This document shows positions 42,828 to 47,653 of a stretch of DNA of 47,653 nt, one piece after another. Every line of letters starts with the position of its first letter. The stretch's first letter is position 1. Origin of the DNA: Gammaproteobacteria bacterium (lineage in GTDB: Bacteria; Pseudomonadota; Gammaproteobacteria; Steroidobacterales; Steroidobacteraceae); contig JAQGOF010000008.1 in NCBI GenBank assembly GCA_028293745.1, positions 1-47,653 of the forward strand. Reading direction: 5' to 3'. A program made the position numbers and the translations under genes. The notes beneath the pieces are model-generated. The model saw only the letters and a program-made list of their open reading frames with translations, was not told the DNA's origin and searched no databases.

Positions 42828-43160
42828 ATGTGTCCGCCTCGTGTTCCTAAGAGTGGCTCAACTGCATTCGTGCGCGCCTTGGGCGCAGCCGTGCGTGCGC
42901 AACGGCTGCGTTTAAAGCGAACGTGCGCGGATCTCGCAAAGGGTAGCGGACTGTCTGAGGCTGCAATTGTCAAAGCCGAAGCGGGCGATCCCAACTTGGA
43001 CCTGCTCCAGCTGGTCGCGATCGCAGAGGCGTTGGAGATTCCAGTTCGGACACTCCTGCGACGCGCGGAGCGGAGCGTCCGGTGGGCTGGGAAGGGCAAG
43101 GCCACCGCGCCAGGCACGGGCCGTGGCAAGAAGGGCAAGGGGCGCCGCCGTCTGGTGTAG
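42828..43160 (+). CDS. XRE-family HTH protein with basic tail (110 aa)
   Basis: The HTH domain spans about 14-72: ALGAAVRAQRLRLKRTCADLAKGSGLSEAAIVKAEAGDPNLDLLQLVAIAEALEI. It is less similar to the other two XRE proteins, and the recognition helix is different. The C-terminal 30 residues are Gly/Lys/Arg-rich (GKGKATAPGTGRGKKGKGRRRLV), suggesting non-specific nucleic-acid contact. The start is uncertain because no clear RBS is visible. It ends 44 bp before the ABC exporter and could be co-transcribed with it. Confidence 0.72.
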   Translation: MCPPRVPKSGSTAFVRALGAAVRAQRLRLKRTCADLAKGSGLSEAAIVKAEAGDPNLDLLQLVAIAEALEIPVRTLLRRAERSVRWAGKGKATAPGTGRGKKGKGRRRLV

Positions 43161-43204
43161 AGTGCTCCGGTTCCGGGTTTCCAGGACACGGAAGGAGCAA
43201 CGTG

Positions 43205-44989
43205 ATGATGCAAAAGGTTCGCAATGGAATGGCGAGCTTGCGCGAAGTCATTGCCCTGATTTGGACTGATGCCACCGGCTTCGTCCGTTTGCGGCTGGTT
43301 GTTGCGCTGCTCCTGATCATGGCTGCATCCGCGATGACGGCTCTGGGACCGGTGGCCCTGAAGCTCGTTGTCGACGGGTTTACGGGGCAAGGAAGCGGGG
43401 TGGGGATATCCGCTGTCACATTGATCGGCTTGTACGTGCTGTCGCAGTGGCTGGCGAGAACGGTCGGTGAAATTCGCGGTCTGGTGTATGCCCGCGCGGA
43501 ACGCCGAATGTCCCGGATGCTGAGCGAGCGGCTGTTCGCGCATGTCATGCGGTTGCCCCTGCGGTTTCATCTCGAGCGCCAAACGGGCGCCATCAGTCAG
43601 GCGCTGGACAACGGGCTGAACGGCTACCAGATGGTCCTGCATACCCTGGTGTTTACGATCCTCCCAGTTGCGACGGAGCTGGGAACGATTGTGGTTGTCC
43701 TGTCGCGGCTGGATCAGCCCGCATTCCTGGGGCTCTTTTCTGGAGCGATCGTCGCCTATGCGGTTGTGTTCTGGTACTCGGCATACACGATCATGGCTGC
43801 GGCGCGGGCGGCTTCGGAGTCTCAGGTCAACGCTACCGCGGTTATGACCGACAGCATTCTCAACTATGAGACGGTGAAGTATTTCACCGCTGAGCCGGTA
43901 GTCCAGGCGCGTGTCAGCCGAGCATTGACTCAGACGGAGGATGGTTGGGTCGGCTTCTATCGTCGCTATGCCTACAACGGGTTGGGTGTGGCGACAATCT
44001 TCGCAGGTTTTCTTGGCGTAACCATTCTCCACGCGGCTCATGAAGTGCAGGGCGGCCGAATGACCGTGGGTTCGTTTGTCCTGGTCAACACCTACATGCT
44101 GCAGGTTGTCCGGCCGGTAGAGATGCTTGGGTACGCCATGCAAACTCTGTCGCAGGGAATGGCCTTTCTCGGGAAAATGTTCGAAATCTTTCGGGAGAAA
44201 ACGGAAGCTTTTTCGCCCGCCGATATGTCCCCGGCCGGCGGCGGTGGCGCCGGCAGGCTCGACTTTGAAGGAGTCGGGGTCTCCTACCGTTCCGACCGCG
44301 TCATTTTGAAAGACGTGAATTTCATGCTTCCGTCGGGCAAGACGCTGGGTGTCGTCGGCGGCAGTGGCGCCGGTAAATCGACTCTCGTCAGGCTTTTGGC
44401 CAGGCTGATCGAACCGGACACGGGCCGTATTCTGCTCGACGGGACCTCGATTGGCGATCTGCCTCTGTCTTCGGTGCGCCAGGCGATTGCGGTTGTTCCC
44501 CAGGACACCGTTCTATTCAATGACACCATCGGTTACAACATAGCGTTCGGCAAAGCAGGAAGCACACAGGCCGAAATCGAGCACGCGGCGCGTCTGGCCC
44601 ACCTGCATGACTTCATCATGAGCCTGCCTGAGGGCTATGACACCAGGGTTGGCGAGCGTGGTGTCAAGTTGTCTGGTGGTGAGAAGCAGCGGGTGTCGAT
44701 TGCGCGGGCAGCAATCAAGCGGCCGCGGATCTATGTGTTTGACGAAGCAACCTCCTCACTCGACAGCAATACGGAAAGGGAAATTTTGCGCAACCTGCGG
44801 GAGATCTCCCGTTTCAGCACGACGGTGGTCATTGCACACAGACTGTCAACGGTCGTACACGCCGACGAGATTGTCGTGCTCGAAGGTGGAACGATTGCCG
44901 AGCGTGGATCCCACGCCGAATTGCTTCGCCAGAACGGCAGATACGCATCGCTTTGGGAAGCGCAGCAACAGGGTACGGTGGCGGCGTAG
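43205..44989 (+). CDS. ABC exporter, ATM1/HMT1-like half transporter (fused permease-ATPase)
   Basis: 594 residues. The six-helix membrane domain (about 15-310; EIRGLVYARAERRMSRMLSERLFAHVMRLPLRFHLERQTG is the conserved intracellular loop) is followed by an ATPase: Walker A GGSGAGKST at 385 onward, Q-loop VVPQDTVLF, signature LSGGEKQRVSIARA, Walker B RIYVFDEATSSLDS and switch His in VIAHRLST. It resembles the ATM1/HMT1 group, which exports glutathione-linked sulfur, metal or thiol compounds. That substrate is inferred. AAGGAG precedes the ATG at 43205 by 7 bp. Its 3' end converges on the TetR gene. Confidence 0.94.
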   Translation: MMQKVRNGMASLREVIALIWTDATGFVRLRLVVALLLIMAASAMTALGPVALKLVVDGFTGQGSGVGISAVTLIGLYVLSQWLARTVGEIRGLVYARAERRMSRMLSERLFAHVMRLPLRFHLERQTGAISQALDNGLNGYQMVLHTLVFTILPVATELGTIVVVLSRLDQPAFLGLFSGAIVAYAVVFWYSAYTIMAAARAASESQVNATAVMTDSILNYETVKYFTAEPVVQARVSRALTQTEDGWVGFYRRYAYNGLGVATIFAGFLGVTILHAAHEVQGGRMTVGSFVLVNTYMLQVVRPVEMLGYAMQTLSQGMAFLGKMFEIFREKTEAFSPADMSPAGGGGAGRLDFEGVGVSYRSDRVILKDVNFMLPSGKTLGVVGGSGAGKSTLVRLLARLIEPDTGRILLDGTSIGDLPLSSVRQAIAVVPQDTVLFNDTIGYNIAFGKAGSTQAEIEHAARLAHLHDFIMSLPEGYDTRVGERGVKLSGGEKQRVSIARAAIKRPRIYVFDEATSSLDSNTEREILRNLREISRFSTTVVIAHRLSTVVHADEIVVLEGGTIAERGSHAELLRQNGRYASLWEAQQQGTVAA

Positions 44990-45000
44990 CGCAGGGCGTA

Positions 45001-45630
45001 CTACTTCCCTTCCAATCTCTCAATCCAGGCCTCACACAGCTCGACAGCTTCGCGAGGCTCAAAGTTGTCGGGATCCAGGCACCACTCCAGCCACAAACCG
45101 TCGATCAATGCGGTCAACCCGATCGCGGCCAGTCGGATGTTGAATCTGAGCGGCCCTGACTCTCTGTCCAGATCGGCGAGCATCCCACGCAGCAGATCAA
45201 CATAGCCGTGGTACGTTTCGTTCTGCACCCGCTGGATGTCTTTGGAATGCCGGTAAAGGCCCCAAAACACCACCCAGACCGCCAATACATCGCTGTCCAG
45301 GTTCGGCGGCGAGAATGATGCCTGGAGGAAAGCTCGCAGCTGGTCGCGCGGCGACCCGGCGGTCTGCGCGACCGCCTGCCTCAGTCCCCCGACCAGCTCG
45401 CTGTTGAAGTGCCGGTATGCCTCGGCAACGAGCGCATCCTTGGTCGGAAAGTGGTGGTTGATCAGTCCGATGGAGACTTTGGCCTGGGCACTGATGCGGC
45501 GGATGGACAGCCCGTCGTGCCCAAATCGTTTGAGGCACTCGATGGTCGCCTCAACCAGCGCCTGGCGGCGGGCGTCAGGCAGCTTGCGCTCGAAACGAGG
45601 TTCACCAGTCTTTTTCTTGGCGCGCTTCAA
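45001..45630 (-). CDS. TetR/BetI-like transcriptional repressor
   Basis: 209 residues with a TTG start immediately after the preceding stop (TGATTG). The N-terminal HTH (LVEATIECLKRFGHDGLSIRRISAQAKVSIGLINHHFPTKDALVAEAYRH) matches BetI closely. The C-terminal ligand domain (LAVWVVFWGLYRHSKDIQRVQNETYHGYVDLL... AIGLTALIDGLWLEWCLDP) is also BetI-like. It is the last gene of a leftward operon with a Rieske oxygenase and an FAD oxidoreductase, so it probably represses that operon in response to its substrate rather than choline. No betA or betB genes are present. Confidence 0.91.
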   Translation of the reverse strand: MKRAKKKTGEPRFERKLPDARRQALVEATIECLKRFGHDGLSIRRISAQAKVSIGLINHHFPTKDALVAEAYRHFNSELVGGLRQAVAQTAGSPRDQLRAFLQASFSPPNLDSDVLAVWVVFWGLYRHSKDIQRVQNETYHGYVDLLRGMLADLDRESGPLRFNIRLAAIGLTALIDGLWLEWCLDPDNFEPREAVELCEAWIERLEGK

Positions 45631-47256
45631 TCAGGCAGCTCGGTTGAGCCGCCCCCGTTTGAAGTCGGCCAGGATTTCCCGGGCCGCATTATGCCCCGGG
45701 GCGCCCGTGACGCCACCACCCGGATGGGTGCCGGCTCCACACATATACAGACCGGGCAGGGGGCCCCGATAGTTCCCGTGACCCAGCACTGGCCGGGCCG
45801 AGAACATCTGATCGAGCTGCAGGGTCCCATGCATGATATCGCCGCCGATCAGCCCAAACGTCCGCTCCAGGTCCAGCGGACTCATGACCTGGCGGCCCAG
45901 CACCGCAGCTTTGAAGTTCGGCGCATATTCATTGACGGTATCGATCATGAGATCGGCAACGGTTTGCCGGTGAGCATCCCACGATTCGCCGTTCGGCAGT
46001 TGCGGTGCAACGTGCTGGCAGAAAAGACTGGCAACATGTTGCCCGGGAGGCGCCAGACTATCATCCAGCGTGGATGGAATCAGCAACTCCACGATTGGCT
46101 TCTTCGACCACCCGAAGGTGCGGGCATCGAAATAGGCCTGCTCCATGTATCTGAGAGTTGGAGCGAGAATGATGCCGGCGGTGTGGTGATCGCCCTTCCC
46201 CGGCAGGCAGGTGAAGTTCGGGAGCTCGGACAGTGCCACGTTCATCCGGAACGTTCCTGATCCGCAACGGAAGTTGGTGATCCGCTCCCGGAAGTCCGTC
46301 GGCAGTGCAGCCTGGTCGATCAGGTTGAGATAGAGAAGGCGGGGGTTGAGGTTCGAAATGACCGCTGCGGCGCGGAATGTTTCACCGGATTCGGTGACGG
46401 CGCCGACAGCGCGCCCGCCCTCGACAATGACTTCACGAACGGGACTGTTGATTCTGATATCCACGCCGCGTGAAGCAGCGGATCTTGCCATCGCCTGGGT
46501 GATCGCACCCATTCCGCCAATGGCGTGGCCCCAGGCTCCCTTCTTGCCGTTCACCTCTCCAAACACATGGTGCAGCAACACGTATGCTGATCCCGGGGTG
46601 TAGGGGCTGGCGTAGTTTCCGACGATCCCGTCAAAGCCGTACACGGCCTTGATAGGGTCGCTTTCAAACCAACCATTCAAATAATCGCCGGCGGAAGTCG
46701 CGAACAGGGCAAGGAGCTCGCGCCGCATTTTCATATTGAGCTTTCGCAAGCGCCCGCCCAGCCGCGCTGCGCGTATCAGCTCTGGTAGAGCAGATCGCCA
46801 ATCGCCCTCCACGACGTTTGGCGGAGTTTCGAGCACGAGATCGCGGAGCAGGTCGGCAATGAGGTCGAGCCTCTCGCCGTAGGCATCGAGGCGCCCCGCG
46901 TCCTTGTGTGAAAACTTCGCGACCTCAGCATGCGTGTGGCCGCCGCCAGTCTGGATGTATCGGCCATCCTCCGTTGGCAGGAAATTCGAGACCAGGCGCT
47001 CAACAACACGCAGGCCATGTTTGGGCAGCTCGAGATCGCGAATGACCTTCGGATTGAGAAGCGATACCGTGTACGCCGCGACGGAATTACGAAAACCCGG
47101 ATGGAATTCCTCGGTGACCGCGGCGCCACCGACAACGCCACGCCTCTCCAGAACCGTTACCTTGAGTCCGCCCGCAGCAAGATAGGCGGCGCAGACGAGG
47201 CCGTTATGCCCGCCACCGATGATCAACGCATCGGACTGCGTGGATGAAGCAGCCAT
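45631..47256 (-). CDS. FAD-dependent oxidoreductase, phytoene desaturase/PYROXD2-like
   Basis: 541 residues from the ATG at 47256, preceded by GGGGGA. The frame is open to 47391 without homology. The dinucleotide-binding motif IIGGGHNGLVCAAYLAAGG (about 12-30) is followed by ERRGVVGGAAVTEEFHPGFRNSVAAYTVSLL, typical of PYROXD2-type proteins. The C-terminal FAD motif GLYMCGAGTHPGGGVTGAPGHNAAREIL is also present. It is neither a carotenoid nor an isolated desaturase by context: it sits between a Rieske oxygenase and a TetR repressor, so it is probably a catabolic dehydrogenase acting on the same compound (inference). Confidence 0.92.
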   Translation of the reverse strand: MAASSTQSDALIIGGGHNGLVCAAYLAAGGLKVTVLERRGVVGGAAVTEEFHPGFRNSVAAYTVSLLNPKVIRDLELPKHGLRVVERLVSNFLPTEDGRYIQTGGGHTHAEVAKFSHKDAGRLDAYGERLDLIADLLRDLVLETPPNVVEGDWRSALPELIRAARLGGRLRKLNMKMRRELLALFATSAGDYLNGWFESDPIKAVYGFDGIVGNYASPYTPGSAYVLLHHVFGEVNGKKGAWGHAIGGMGAITQAMARSAASRGVDIRINSPVREVIVEGGRAVGAVTESGETFRAAAVISNLNPRLLYLNLIDQAALPTDFRERITNFRCGSGTFRMNVALSELPNFTCLPGKGDHHTAGIILAPTLRYMEQAYFDARTFGWSKKPIVELLIPSTLDDSLAPPGQHVASLFCQHVAPQLPNGESWDAHRQTVADLMIDTVNEYAPNFKAAVLGRQVMSPLDLERTFGLIGGDIMHGTLQLDQMFSARPVLGHGNYRGPLPGLYMCGAGTHPGGGVTGAPGHNAAREILADFKRGRLNRAA

Positions 47257-47300
47257 GGCAATTTCCCCCGAACGCGATTCAGCCGCGCTCAAACGACTGA

Positions 47301-47653
47301 TCAGGCAACTTCCTGCGGAGCGAGTTGCGGTGCGGTGAACTCGAATTCCTGCTCGGCGGTAACCTGTTCCGGTTCGCGTCGATTGCTCCAACCCTTCGGC
47401 GGCGCTTTGTGCAGCCGCGTCTCGGGAATGAGGGAGCGCATGCGTCTACCGAAGCTGCGCAGGCACACCTCCCCGTCACTCAGCGGGCCCACTGTGTAAC
47501 CACTGGATCCCATGCCCGCCTGGACTCGTTCGATCAACGCTTTGTCTTCAATACTCACGCGTCGGTTGATTCGCCAGTTGAGATAGCGCGTCGCCTTCAT
47601 CTCGCGACGATTGTCGGGATGCACGTAGGCAATCTCGCGAACCAGCGTCTCCG
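47301..47653 (-). CDS. Aromatic ring-hydroxylating dioxygenase alpha subunit, C-terminal part (cut by window edge)
   Basis: The frame is open to the right edge (ETLVREIAYVHPDNRREM...), so only the C-terminal 117 residues are seen. The segment IEDKALIERVQAGMGSSGYTVGPLSDGEVCLRSFGRRMRSLIPE matches the end of Rieske-type oxygenase alpha subunits, where the Q-x-G and the conserved G-P-L-S-x-x-E follow the catalytic domain. The Rieske cluster and mononuclear iron ligands would lie beyond the window. It is 44 bp upstream of the PYROXD2-like gene, in the same operon. Confidence 0.8.
   Translation of the reverse strand, partial: ETLVREIAYVHPDNRREMKATRYLNWRINRRVSIEDKALIERVQAGMGSSGYTVGPLSDGEVCLRSFGRRMRSLIPETRLHKAPPKGWSNRREPEQVTAEQEFEFTAPQLAPQEVA

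Noticed and set aside
1..47653. CRISPR array, tRNA, rRNA, phage or insertion sequence
   Set aside because: I saw no regularly spaced repeats, cloverleaf genes, transposase or integrase motifs, or terminal inverted repeats bounding a gene.

Overview
The window is about 47.6 kb of GC-rich, densely packed chromosomal DNA from a gammaproteobacterium. CysB, RutE-type nitroreductase, TypA and FolE proteins, HAE-1/NodT/EmrA efflux parts and two c-di-GMP proteins fit Gammaproteobacteria. The GC content and the mix of secreted peptidases and efflux genes suggest the Xanthomonadales/Nevskiales/Steroidobacter neighbourhood, but no rRNA or tRNA is present to prove it. I see no phage, insertion sequence, CRISPR array, origin or tRNA. 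Most of the window looks like stable chromosome, with accessory character around 31.8-32.7 kb and 39.8-43.2 kb.

Layout. 1-1728: two-component pair (NarL/UhpB-type kinase, cut at its 5' end, and LuxR-type regulator). 1769-3440: RutE-like reductase and CysB. 3609-10499: a run of four plus-strand genes: TPR-GGDEF diguanylate cyclase, APC amino-acid permease, secreted glutamate-carboxypeptidase-like M28 peptidase, and secreted phosphoesterase. 10480-19391: a divergent efflux locus. Leftward: membrane fusion lipoprotein, RND pump and AAHS-type MFS transporter. Rightward: MarR regulator, NodT-type outer-membrane lipoprotein and EmrA-type fusion protein. 19849-22149: di-heme DUF1111 oxidoreductase with a strong terminator, then an outer-membrane-barrel candidate. 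22160-24450: Lrp/AsnC regulator, DUF6356 protein, NYN-OST-HTH putative ribonuclease and a 77-residue XRE regulator. 24684-31729: CHASE4-GGDEF-EAL protein, folE, two secreted proteins of unknown function and typA. 31848-34366: a small E1/ThiF-like protein, a large hairpin element, DUF2721 protein and a GH100-like glycosidase. 34379-39820: S9 peptidase, tyrosine phosphatase-SDR-DUF218 operon and an unknown protein. 39840-43160: divergent FecR and truncated FecR-like genes with no sigma factor, then a cluster of small XRE regulators including a decayed copy. 43205-47653: ABC exporter, then a leftward operon of a Rieske-oxygenase alpha subunit (cut at the window end), a PYROXD2-like oxidoreductase and a TetR/BetI-like repressor.

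How the parts work together. The MarR protein probably controls both arms of the efflux locus through the 106-bp intergenic region. The M28 peptidase, phosphoesterase and APC permease would suit peptide and phosphate scavenging in the periplasm. Two c-di-GMP proteins give signalling input.

The most unusual signals are these. (1) A 32-bp operator/promoter-like element precedes an intact XRE gene and a decayed paralogue 300 bp away, and a weaker version precedes a third XRE gene 18 kb away. (2) A truncated FecR-like lipoprotein gene diverges from a full FecR gene with no sigma factor nearby. (3) A solitary E1-like protein resembles azoline-peptide (TOMM) partner proteins but has no YcaO or precursor gene. 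(4) Two intergenic regions are strongly structured: 23013-23213 (five hairpins) and 32534-32659 (a long hairpin with a perfect 20-bp stem).
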